Assembly (NCBI GenBank): GCA_016787285.1
Contig: JAEUUV010000265.1
Coordinates: forward strand, 1-48,391
DNA: 48,391 nucleotides
Direction of reading: 5' to 3'
Source of the DNA: Saprospiraceae bacterium
GTDB taxonomy: Bacteria > Bacteroidota > Bacteroidia > Chitinophagales > Saprospiraceae
Shown here: positions 41,354 to 48,391 of the stretch, piece by piece
Numbering within the stretch: the first letter of the stretch is position 1
Layout of the letters: the number at the start of each line of letters is the position of its first letter
Notes under the pieces: generated by a model
What the model saw: the letters and a program-made list of their open reading frames with translations, nothing else
Databases searched by the model: none
Told to the model about the DNA's origin: nothing
Made by a program: the position numbers and the translations under genes

Positions 41354-43261
41354 ATGACTCGCTCTGCGGCAACCTTATTGCCTTTTTTTCTCCTTTACAT
41401 TTCAAGTGCTCGCGCTCAAAACTGCAGTCTGGATAGCAGGGTTGGTGCTGAAGCACCCTATATCAAAGAATCGCATCTTATCCCACAATTGGAAAGACAC
41501 AAACTGGATGTGTTTTACACGCAGGGGGAGGTTGAAAATGTGAGAAGAACCGTTGACAAGTGCAACCAGCAAAAGGCTGCTGAACTTTCGAAGGTTCTTG
41601 AAATGCGTCGGGATAAAATAACCAAAGCCAATACGCTCTTACGATATGCCGATGTAGCCAAAATACGGGAGCAAATCGCTGTACTGGAGCAAAGCAAAGC
41701 CGAAGCCGGAAAAAACCTGGAAAAAAGTCTCGACGGGAATGCCCCTTACGGACTATTCGTGGTGCTGATCAAAAATGTGAATGATCCCCAGAAACCCAAA
41801 CTCCAGGCAGCAGCCCAGGCAGCCCTTGCCCCCGAGGCTGTTAAAGACCTTATCGGCACTCACATTGAGCGGGTCACCAAGGTTTCCAGCATGTCTGAAG
41901 TCGAAGACCTTGTTAAATCCTACACAAATGGTGAAATGATGCCTGATGGTGGCGCTTTGATTGATCGTTTGGCGATTGCAAATCGGTATTACCTCTTTAT
42001 GGCTAAGGTTAATGTCAAACCGTTAAAACGCTCACCAACAGCCCAAAACACGAGTACAATGCCCTCAACGCTTGTTTTAAACCTTGAAATTGACGGCAAC
42101 TACGAAGCCAAACTGCAATCCGAGGGTGTAATCCGGGAACATCTGGATGAAATTAAGGCCTTGGCCAACATTCATTTGGAAAACGTAAAAAATAACAACT
42201 CCAGAGTTTTGGAACTGCTGCGTGCCGAAATCCAGAAAACAGAATCTGAGATAAGGAAGTACAACGAGAACATCGCCCAGAGAAAAAAGGATGAGGCGGC
42301 AAGCTCAAGCGAAATCAGGCGTATATGCACGGAGCTCGGGAGTTCGTTCAATCCACAGTCGCCGGAAGCAAGCGCAGCCGAAGCACAACGCAAACTCAAA
42401 CTGGAAATCGCCAACCTGGAGCGTCAGCGCATCGAAATCAACGACCGTGAAATATTCCCGCTTCATCAAATCCTGCGTGGCAGCACAGATGACGATTTGT
42501 ACAAAGACATTGCCCAGAAAATAGTGGAAGGAACGCGGAATCTGGAACAGCAGGCAGGCACTTCCTTCGAAGTGGACGAATACACCGAGGTGCGCAACGG
42601 GTTGGTAGAGCAGGATTTACAATCTACCAAGGTCAAATACATTCGCAAAATTCGTCGCATTTGGGCATATCCCATAGCCGGTAACAACAACGACTACCAA
42701 GTGGTACTTTTTGGGCAGTTCGCTTCTGAAAAAGGAGGAATCATACCTAACCAAGACCGAATACCGAAAGAAATCCCGAAGGAGAATGGTAACAAAATAA
42801 ATAATAATAAAGGCTCAGGTGTGGAAAGAAGACCTGTAGTGCGCGAAGGGCCAGGTTTTGGGGAGAGGCTTGGGGATTTTATTGAGTCATTTGAAGGCTT
42901 TGATTTATCATATCAGATCAATAGTAATTTCCAATCGGCCGATTTTGGCCTTAGGAGTGGTGATTATTTCGGCAAAATAGGATTCTCTTTGGGAGGTTAC
43001 TGGGCTAATGAAGAAGAAGATCGAGCGGGCATCCTTCTCAGGCTTGCGGCAGAAACAGCCATTGAAATAGATGAAGAATGGCGAATTGTGCTTTCTATGG
43101 ATACCTTTACGGGTTTAGGTAAGGGTTCGTTTCTAGGTATAGCACCTAAGATAGGGGTGGGATATTATTATTTATACCTCACTTTTGGGCCTGAGATCAC
43201 TACCATTTCATCAAGCAGATTCTCGGCACAAGTAGGCTTCTCCGCAAATTTTAACGAATAG
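41354..43261 (+). CDS. Exported coiled-coil protein with GTHI module and barrel-like C-terminal domain
   Basis: A 635-residue exported protein of no named family. Signal peptide MTRSAATLLPFFLLYISSARAQ; predicted coiled coil; the shared module DLIGTHIERVTKV with the HI pair near residue 168; a second coiled coil (about 285-370, LLRAEIQKTESEIRKYNENI); and RKIRRIWAYPI near 435. These match in order the N-terminal 460 residues of the protein encoded at 44429, so the two are paralogous over that part. The last 140 residues differ: glycine- and aromatic-rich strands (SGDYFGKIGFSLGGYWANEEE) suggest a beta-barrel or sandwich. DNA for this tail is noticeably AT-richer than the neighbours. I chose the ATG at 41354; an upstream frame start gives a poor leader. 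Confidence 0.75.
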   Translation: MTRSAATLLPFFLLYISSARAQNCSLDSRVGAEAPYIKESHLIPQLERHKLDVFYTQGEVENVRRTVDKCNQQKAAELSKVLEMRRDKITKANTLLRYADVAKIREQIAVLEQSKAEAGKNLEKSLDGNAPYGLFVVLIKNVNDPQKPKLQAAAQAALAPEAVKDLIGTHIERVTKVSSMSEVEDLVKSYTNGEMMPDGGALIDRLAIANRYYLFMAKVNVKPLKRSPTAQNTSTMPSTLVLNLEIDGNYEAKLQSEGVIREHLDEIKALANIHLENVKNNNSRVLELLRAEIQKTESEIRKYNENIAQRKKDEAASSSEIRRICTELGSSFNPQSPEASAAEAQRKLKLEIANLERQRIEINDREIFPLHQILRGSTDDDLYKDIAQKIVEGTRNLEQQAGTSFEVDEYTEVRNGLVEQDLQSTKVKYIRKIRRIWAYPIAGNNNDYQVVLFGQFASEKGGIIPNQDRIPKEIPKENGNKINNNKGSGVERRPVVREGPGFGERLGDFIESFEGFDLSYQINSNFQSADFGLRSGDYFGKIGFSLGGYWANEEEDRAGILLRLAAETAIEIDEEWRIVLSMDTFTGLGKGSFLGIAPKIGVGYYYLYLTFGPEITTISSSRFSAQVGFSANFNE

Positions 43262-43299
43262 ATGTACTACTAAACACTACCCCTCTCCTTGATTAAAAG

Positions 43300-44379
43300 A
43301 TGAAACAGATTACTCTATCTCTCCTAATTCTCTTTGCTTCCACCGCTCTCCACGCCACCTGCTTCCCCCTCCTCTACGCCGACGGCAAAACCGCCTGCGA
43401 ACGCCGCGAATTCAATACCGCGCTCAAGCGCCTCGAAGCCGCGCGCGGCTGCCCCGACAAACCCGCCGTGACCGATCTGGAGGACTGGATCGCCCGCGCT
43501 CGCCGTGGGCGCGACGAACGCACGGCCTGGAAACGCGCCCTCGAATCCGACAGCCGAACCGGCTGGGAGGTGTTTCTTAGCCGATTCCCCGACGGCTACT
43601 ACCGTGCCCGGGCAGAGGAGCGCTTGGACAAATGCAAAGAACAGGAGCGCAAACCGATCGTGCAGCAAACCCCCATCGGCGCTGTGGACTGGACGACCGA
43701 TATGGTGCAGGCTACCGGCGAAGCAATCATCAACCGCCAAAAATGGCCGCTCGAAGCCCAGGCCGTGCTCATGGCCAAACGCGGCGCCGAAGCCGTAGCA
43801 CGCGCCAACCTGCTCGAAACCATCGCGGGCGTACACATCCGGCGCACCACTACCGTGCGCGACCTGATGACTGAAAGCGATGAGGTGCAAACCTACGTTT
43901 CCGGCCTCGTGCGGGGGGCGCGCATCGCAGGCGAACCGCAGGTGGACAAGGACGTAGTGCGTGTCACCATGCAGGTGCCGGTGTTCGGCCCCGGAGGCGT
44001 GGCTTCGGTACTGCTTGCACCCCAGCCCGGCCCCTTTGCCGATAGCAGCGATACGCCCGATGCCGACCCGCTGGAATGGACCTTGCTGCTGCCGCCGGGT
44101 ACCGTTCCGACGTTCGCGCTTTTCCCCGTTTTTGCCGACCCGAAAGGCGCCCTGCTGTTCGACGGCGCTACGCTCAACGGGGCGGAAGAAGCGCCGCTTG
44201 CCCGCTGGAGCAAGGCAGCATCCGGAGAATATTTTACCGGAACCGACGCCTACGAGTCCGCTCTGGACGAGCAGGGGCGGCTCGTATTGCCCGATGCCGC
44301 CTTGCCGGTTTTTCAAAAATGGCTGGCACAGCGAAAGTCGGGCGGTGGGGCGCCGCCGGTGCGGGTGGTGCTGAAATAA
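43300..44379 (+). CDS. Exported LPP20/FlgT-like protein with TPR-like N-terminal repeat
   Basis: A 359-residue exported protein. Signal peptide (LLILFASTALHA); an N-terminal helical repeat with the W..A...(D/S)...G..FL..FP.GYY..RA pattern (about 75-110, RTGWEVFLSRFPDGYYRARAE) also found in the TIR protein tail; a central LPP20/FlgT-like alpha/beta domain (about 150-235, AKRGAEAVARANLLETIAGVHIRR); and a C-terminal region of unknown type ending VRVVLK. The GVHI core near residue 177 is the module shared with the flanking large proteins. Strongly GC-rich coding sequence. It starts 38 bp after the preceding gene. Confidence 0.75.
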   Translation: MKQITLSLLILFASTALHATCFPLLYADGKTACERREFNTALKRLEAARGCPDKPAVTDLEDWIARARRGRDERTAWKRALESDSRTGWEVFLSRFPDGYYRARAEERLDKCKEQERKPIVQQTPIGAVDWTTDMVQATGEAIINRQKWPLEAQAVLMAKRGAEAVARANLLETIAGVHIRRTTTVRDLMTESDEVQTYVSGLVRGARIAGEPQVDKDVVRVTMQVPVFGPGGVASVLLAPQPGPFADSSDTPDADPLEWTLLLPPGTVPTFALFPVFADPKGALLFDGATLNGAEEAPLARWSKAASGEYFTGTDAYESALDEQGRLVLPDAALPVFQKWLAQRKSGGGAPPVRVVLK

Positions 44380-44389
44380 CGTTTTTTCC

Positions 44390-44397
44390 TACTTTCG
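44390..44397 (+). promoter_or_regulatory. Possible internal -7 element (TACTTTCG)
   Basis: TACTTTCG, one mismatch from TAnnTTTG, lies 32 bp before the ATG at 44429. It could allow the FGE-domain gene to be transcribed separately from the genes upstream. Confidence 0.3.
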
Positions 44398-44428
44398 CCC
44401 CCGAACCAAACCACACAATCTCGCCTTT

Positions 44429-46642
44429 ATGCGCCATCTGTTTACCTCCGTTCTGCTCCTGCTGGCAGGCGCCGCCGCCGCACAGCCCGCCGCCCAACCC
44501 GCCGATTGCCTGCCCACTGCCCTCGTGACCGCCGACTACCCCGTGACCCCGGCGGCCCTCGAACGCCTGTTCTCCGAGGCCGGACACCGGGGCGAACTCA
44601 GCCCCGGCGGCTTCGACGACCTCAAGGCCCGCATCAACCGCTGCAACAACGAAATGGAGGTGGCACTCAGCGGCATCACCGCCCAGATGTCCGAACTCTC
44701 GCTCAAGTACCAGCAAATCCTCGGCTACAAGGATGTGGAGGGCATCGAAAAACAACTGCGCGACCTCGAAGAAAGCCGCAAAAAATCGCGCGCCGAACTG
44801 GAGCAAAACCTCGGCTATGTGAAGCATTCCGGCGTGTTCGCCGTGCTGCTCGAAGGCGTGGACTTTTACCAGGGCGAACAACGCGACCGCATCGCCGCCG
44901 CCTCCCGGGCCGTCACCGCCCGCGCCGTGGACGACCTCGTGGGCGTACACATCACCCGGGTGTCGGAAGTGCGCGACTTCGCCCCCGTGCGCGACGTGGT
45001 GCTGGAAATCAAAAACGGCGAAGTGCGCCTCGAACGCGAGTACTTCGCCGAACCCGACGGCTTCAAAAAACAGTTCCTGCTCGTGGGCCGCTTCGGCGCC
45101 ACGCCTACCCGTCAAAAACCCGCCGGCGCCGGCCCGGGCGATGCCGCCGCGCTGGTGCTGAATCTGAGCAAAGACACCGATTTCCGCGCCCGTCTCAGCG
45201 CCAAAGGCGTGAAGGAAAGCCTCATTCGCCGCATCGAGCAGGAGGTGTTGCCCTTCCTGCCCAACCTGCAGCGCGACAACAAAACCGCCGACGGACGCCA
45301 GGACTACATCCTCCAGAACGGCTCGGAGGAAATCCGCCGCATTGACCGCGACATCGAGGACGCCCGCGCCCGCCTTGCCCTGCGTTCGGCCAAAGTGGGT
45401 GAAATCTGCCGCGAACTCGGCGTGCCCTTCGCCAACAGCAACTTCGGCCAGTCGGTGAACGCCGCCCTGCAAAAAATCAAGGACCAGATGCGCGACCTGA
45501 CCGCCCAGTGGAACCAGACCGCCGAGCGCGAAGTGCTGTACAAAGACAGCCGCAGCACCTCGCTCGAAGGCTCCCTCACCCAAAGTCTCGCCGCCGAGGC
45601 CCTCAAAATCTGCGGCCAGATCGGGGAAGGCTACGGCAAACTCGACCGCGTGCTACAGGTGACCGAGGTGGAAAACCTCGACGTGAGCCGCTTCGAAAGC
45701 AGCCGAACCGTCACCGTGTTCCGCGCGCCCCGCAAAATATGGGCCTACGCCATCCCCAAAGACGACGGCTCCTACGGCGTGGCCGTGCTGGTGCAGCTCC
45801 GCGTGACGGGCGTGCAGGCGGACGGGACGGGGGGCAGCGGCACGGCGCCGCCCCCCGTCACCCGGCTGCCCTACGAGCCGGAAATGGTGCGTGTGGAAGC
45901 GGGAAAGTATGAGCAGGGCTGTACTGCCGAGCAGAGCGACTGCGATAGCGATGAGCGAAACGTCCACTCGGTGCAGATCAGCGCCTTCCAGATGGGCAAG
46001 ACCGAGGTGACCAATGAGCAGTTCGTGGCGTTTTTGAACGACGTGTACGAAGACATCTCTGTGGAGAACACACAGGTCACCTACAACGGTAACTTGTTCT
46101 TTGATCTCAGTTCAAAACTTGTTCACAGCAAACAAAACAAGTTCAGTGTCAAGCCGGGCTACGAAAAACACCCAGTGGTATATGTTTCCTGGATAGCGGC
46201 TGTGGAGTACTGTGCATGGCTGAACCAAAAGACCGGCAAAAAGTATCGGCTGCCGACCGAGGCCGAGTGGGAATATGCCGCACGCGGAGGCGCCAAATCC
46301 AAATCGTTCAAGTATTCTGGCAGCAACAACATCAACGAGGTAGGGTGGTACAACAATAATTCCGGCTCCGATACGCATCCCGTGGCAGAAAAAAAAGCCA
46401 ACGAACTCGGCCTGTACGACATGAGCGGCAATGTGTGGGAGTGGTGTGCGGACTGGTACGCCGAAAGTTACCCCACGACTGCGCAAACAAATCCTAAAGG
46501 CCCCACATCCGGAACCTACCGTGTGCTTCGCGGCGGGTCGTGGCTCCTCAATGTCAGGTACTGCCGGGTGTCGGTGCGTTACTGGGGCTTCCCGTACGAC
46601 AGGTACGGCTTCAACGGTTTTCGGGTAGCCCAGGATTATTAA
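44429..46642 (+). CDS. Exported coiled-coil/GVHI protein fused to an FGE (C-type-lectin-like) domain; candidate DGR target
   Basis: A 737-residue exported protein. Signal peptide (LFTSVLLLLAGAAAAQ); coiled coil; shared module VDDLVGVHITRVSEVRD near residue 172; second coiled coil (about 300-370) with EICRELG; RKIWAYAIPKDDGSYGVAVL near 435; then from about 485 a formylglycine-generating-enzyme domain (VRVEAGKYEQGC, KTEVTNEQFVAFLN, YRLPTEAEWEYAARGG, LYDMSGNVWEWCADW, RVLRGGSW). Catalytic FGE has two Cys spaced five apart; here the first is replaced by Leu and only YCRVS is left, so sulfatase activation is unlikely and ligand binding is favoured. The last ~30 codons look like a DGR variable region. 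DNA of the FGE part is AT-richer than the N-terminal part, as if grafted on. Confidence 0.88.
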   Translation: MRHLFTSVLLLLAGAAAAQPAAQPADCLPTALVTADYPVTPAALERLFSEAGHRGELSPGGFDDLKARINRCNNEMEVALSGITAQMSELSLKYQQILGYKDVEGIEKQLRDLEESRKKSRAELEQNLGYVKHSGVFAVLLEGVDFYQGEQRDRIAAASRAVTARAVDDLVGVHITRVSEVRDFAPVRDVVLEIKNGEVRLEREYFAEPDGFKKQFLLVGRFGATPTRQKPAGAGPGDAAALVLNLSKDTDFRARLSAKGVKESLIRRIEQEVLPFLPNLQRDNKTADGRQDYILQNGSEEIRRIDRDIEDARARLALRSAKVGEICRELGVPFANSNFGQSVNAALQKIKDQMRDLTAQWNQTAEREVLYKDSRSTSLEGSLTQSLAAEALKICGQIGEGYGKLDRVLQVTEVENLDVSRFESSRTVTVFRAPRKIWAYAIPKDDGSYGVAVLVQLRVTGVQADGTGGSGTAPPPVTRLPYEPEMVRVEAGKYEQGCTAEQSDCDSDERNVHSVQISAFQMGKTEVTNEQFVAFLNDVYEDISVENTQVTYNGNLFFDLSSKLVHSKQNKFSVKPGYEKHPVVYVSWIAAVEYCAWLNQKTGKKYRLPTEAEWEYAARGGAKSKSFKYSGSNNINEVGWYNNNSGSDTHPVAEKKANELGLYDMSGNVWEWCADWYAESYPTTAQTNPKGPTSGTYRVLRGGSWLLNVRYCRVSVRYWGFPYDRYGFNGFRVAQDY
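46541..46624 (+). other. Candidate DGR variable region (VR) at the 3' end of the FGE domain
   Basis: Within the constant frame GGSW...R.CRVS.R....P.DR....GFR the intervening codons are CTC, CTC, GTC, TAC, GTG, TAC, TGG, GGC, TTC, TAC, TAC, GGC, TTC and AAC. All but two end in C, as expected if they derive from template AAC codons mutated at adenines. The position, the last codons of an FGE/CLec domain, is the usual site in Bacteroidota DGR targets. No template repeat or reverse transcriptase is within the window, so the call rests on codon pattern and location. Confidence 0.45.
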
Positions 46643-46746
46643 CCTTTTTTCTTTTACGCTTTTTCCCTTTTCTTTTTTTGCGTGCAGCGCTTTTTTTCTT
46701 TTCGGCGAAGCCGGCGCGTTTTGATTAGTTATAATTCTCAAGCCAA

Positions 46747-46899
46747 GCCCTGAAAGGGCTATATGTTTATAGCATGGAAATGTGGCACATTCGAGAACCC
46801 CGAAGGGGTTTTATGTCCAACTAACGTTGTGACATACAACCCCTTCAGGGTTGATGCCCGAATAATTCCTCTTCTATAAACATATAACCCCTTCGGGCT
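46747..46899. repeat. Nested intergenic inverted repeats
   Basis: An outer pair (46747-46772, AGCCCTGAAAGGGCTATATG..., with its complement at about 46873-46899) encloses an inner pair (GAACCCCGAAGGGGTTTTATGTC near 46795 and its complement at 46831-46853). The CCCCGAAGGGG/ATATGTTTATAG composition is typical of dispersed intergenic palindromes in this phylum. It lies between the FGE gene and the transposase; the segment 46643-46746 before it is T-rich and shows nothing else. Confidence 0.75.
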
Positions 46900-46931
46900 A
46901 CGGTTCCTACATATCTTTACAGCAAAAACTC

Positions 46932-48391
46932 ATGGGCACAACGATATTCTTTCCCCAGAGTAGGTTAGACTTTAAGACTTCATTGGCTCCTGGTCAACGT
47001 TATCGCCATTGTTTTGGGGACAAGCGGCTTGCGGTTCGACATCAGGATATGTTGGCTGGCATGCTTGGCCAAGGGAGCATCGTGGTAAATCAGTTAAGTA
47101 AGGATAAGAGCGAACAGGCCGGTTATTACCGATTCTTGAGCAACGAGAAGGTCACGACCTGTGAGTTAATCTATGAGAGCACCCGTCTTGACATTGGATC
47201 GACCAAGGGCAAGGACATCCTCGTCCTTCAGGACAGCACATCAATCGGTCTGGACAGGAAGTTGAGATACAAGGATTACTGGCAGGACAAGATCGGGGTA
47301 ATAGATGACAACTGTACGCCCGGTTTTTATTTACACTGCTCTTTATCAATAGATTGGGAGAGTTTTTCTGTGCTTGGGCTTGGAGACATAGCACTTTACA
47401 CGCGGCCGTTGAACAGGCTGAGCCAAGAGGAAAGACTGAGGGCGCGCACGGCGCGCCGCAAACTTCCGTTGGAGCAGCAGGAATCACATGTGTGGGCGCT
47501 GTGCGCATCCAACAGCATCAGCCAGATGAAGGAGAGTCGCCGGGTCACTGTGGTGATGGATCAGGGAGGCGACAAGTATGAAGTTTTGGGCCGGATATTG
47601 GCCGACTCGTTCGTCGAGGCGCTGTGGCGATCCAAAGAAGACCGACAGGTAGTCGAGGGCGGCGTGGTGACGGGCCGGCGGCTTTCCGATGTGCTTGGCG
47701 GCTTGCCGTGGAGTCCGTCCCGCCCTACCGCAATCCGGGCGTTGGACCATTACAGCAAGAGCAGCGGCAAACGGGTTCAACGCGCCGGCAGGATCGCCCT
47801 CATACGGGTCCGCTATGCAAAGGTATGCCTTGCCCTGCCCAGTGGGCTGCGCCGGGAGTGTGCCGCCCTTCGCCGTGCGCTCTATGTGGTGGAGGCCGAA
47901 GAAGTCTCCTCCACGGTGCCCCCGGGGGAAGACCCGATCAAGTGGCGATTGCTGACCACTTGGGAGGTGTGCACTGATGGGCAGGCCTGGAAGGTGGTGG
48001 AGGCCTATCAGGCCAGATGGTTCATCGAGCAACTCTTCAGAATATTGAAAAAACAAGGTCTGCATATAGAGAACACACAGTTCAAGACCGTCCAGTCAAT
48101 TAAAAACCAGGCGATTATGGCAATATGTACATCCACCAAGGCCCTGCAGTTGACATTGGCCCGAGAGGGCACCCCTTTCATCCCAATAGAAACCATGTTT
48201 GATGAGGCGCAGCAAGCGGCGCTCATCATATTGAACAAGGAGTTCTCGGGAAAAACACAAAAACAACTCAACCCGCACGACCCCACAAGTTTGGCCTGGG
48301 CAGCATGGGTCATAGCAAGAATGGGGGGATGGAAGGGATATGCCACCCAAAGACCCCCAGGCCCAATAACTATGATGCGTGGGCTGGAGGC
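46932..48391 (+). CDS. IS4-family (Tn5/IS50-like) transposase, partial (runs off window)
   Basis: An uninterrupted frame of 486 codons from the ATG at 46932 to the window edge, encoding a DDE transposase of the Tn5-like branch of IS4. DNA-binding N terminus with SEQAGYYRFLSNEKV (compare YRFL.N in the family); first Asp in LVLQDST at residue 101; second Asp in VVMDQGGDKYE at 210; and the YREK-type motif YQARWFIEQLFRILKKQG with Glu366. W.LLTTWEV precedes the third motif as in Tn5. No stop codon or frameshift is seen, so the element may be active, but its 3' end and terminal repeats are outside view. Confidence 0.9.
   Translation, partial: MGTTIFFPQSRLDFKTSLAPGQRYRHCFGDKRLAVRHQDMLAGMLGQGSIVVNQLSKDKSEQAGYYRFLSNEKVTTCELIYESTRLDIGSTKGKDILVLQDSTSIGLDRKLRYKDYWQDKIGVIDDNCTPGFYLHCSLSIDWESFSVLGLGDIALYTRPLNRLSQEERLRARTARRKLPLEQQESHVWALCASNSISQMKESRRVTVVMDQGGDKYEVLGRILADSFVEALWRSKEDRQVVEGGVVTGRRLSDVLGGLPWSPSRPTAIRALDHYSKSSGKRVQRAGRIALIRVRYAKVCLALPSGLRRECAALRRALYVVEAEEVSSTVPPGEDPIKWRLLTTWEVCTDGQAWKVVEAYQARWFIEQLFRILKKQGLHIENTQFKTVQSIKNQAIMAICTSTKALQLTLAREGTPFIPIETMFDEAQQAALIILNKEFSGKTQKQLNPHDPTSLAWAAWVIARMGGWKGYATQRPPGPITMMRGLE
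46932..48391 (+). mobile_element. Insertion sequence, IS4 family, left part
   Basis: The region holds the transposase described above. The left terminal repeat could not be fixed: the nested palindromes just upstream may be a separate intergenic element rather than the IS end. The element lies 290 bp downstream of the FGE gene, where DGR template or reverse-transcriptase genes would often be found. Confidence 0.55.

Noticed and set aside
44429-46642. Sulfatase-activating enzyme
   Set aside because: The FGE-like domain lacks the first catalytic Cys and no sulfatase gene is in the window; a binding role fits better.

Overview
The window is Bacteroidota chromosome, most likely from a Saprospiria-type relative. 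The evidence is the gene families (GH3-family synthetase, DUF3822 next to rsmD, DUF1599, DUF2452, PorT-like barrel, bactofilin, CPA1 antiporter of the Bacteroidota type), the near absence of Shine-Dalgarno sequences, and repeated TAnnTTTG boxes, the Bacteroidota -7 promoter element, shortly upstream of starts. I see no tRNA or rRNA genes.

Layout. Positions 1-7114, all minus strand, hold a partial MacB-type ABC permease, a GH3-family protein, and a tripartite export set (TolC, HlyD, ABC transporter). Positions 7357-10226 hold a small membrane protein, a membrane-anchored coiled-coil protein and a large protein of unknown function. A gene-poor stretch follows, with a pair of 36-nt repeats that resemble CRISPR repeats, and then an orphan Cas6 endoribonuclease at 11206. 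Positions 12026-39796 are mostly housekeeping and metabolic genes in short, often tightly convergent units: lipoprotein, thiolase, vanadium haloperoxidase, thioredoxin, TMTC-like membrane protein, CutA, TsaD, bactofilin, DUF3822, RsmD, LuxE-like, AcpH, TrpF-like, YchF, a metalloprotease, rhodanese, RecQ, K+/H+ antiporter, DsbD, VOC protein, DUF1599, Lpd, Ppx/GppA and an outer-membrane barrel.

The most unusual part is 40382-46642, four plus-strand genes in close succession. They encode a TIR-domain protein with one membrane helix and a periplasmic tail, then three exported proteins. All three exported proteins carry a recognisable module with a G[TV]HI.R core at about residue 170. The last one ends in a formylglycine-generating-enzyme (FGE, C-type-lectin-like) domain that lacks one catalytic cysteine. 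Its final 30 codons have the composition expected of a diversity-generating-retroelement (DGR) variable region: many NNC codons embedded in an invariant GGSW...CRVS...GFR frame. Neither a template repeat nor a reverse transcriptase is present in the window. A Tn5-like IS4-family transposase starts 290 bp downstream and runs off the end. I infer a membrane-spanning sensing or conflict system: diversified or modular exported receptors coupled to a cytoplasmic TIR effector.

Repeats are another theme. Nonamer arrays (AATCGAATC) lie directly upstream of two start codons in the same orientation. Long intergenic palindromes occur at 2364-2481, 25632-25824 and 46747-46899.
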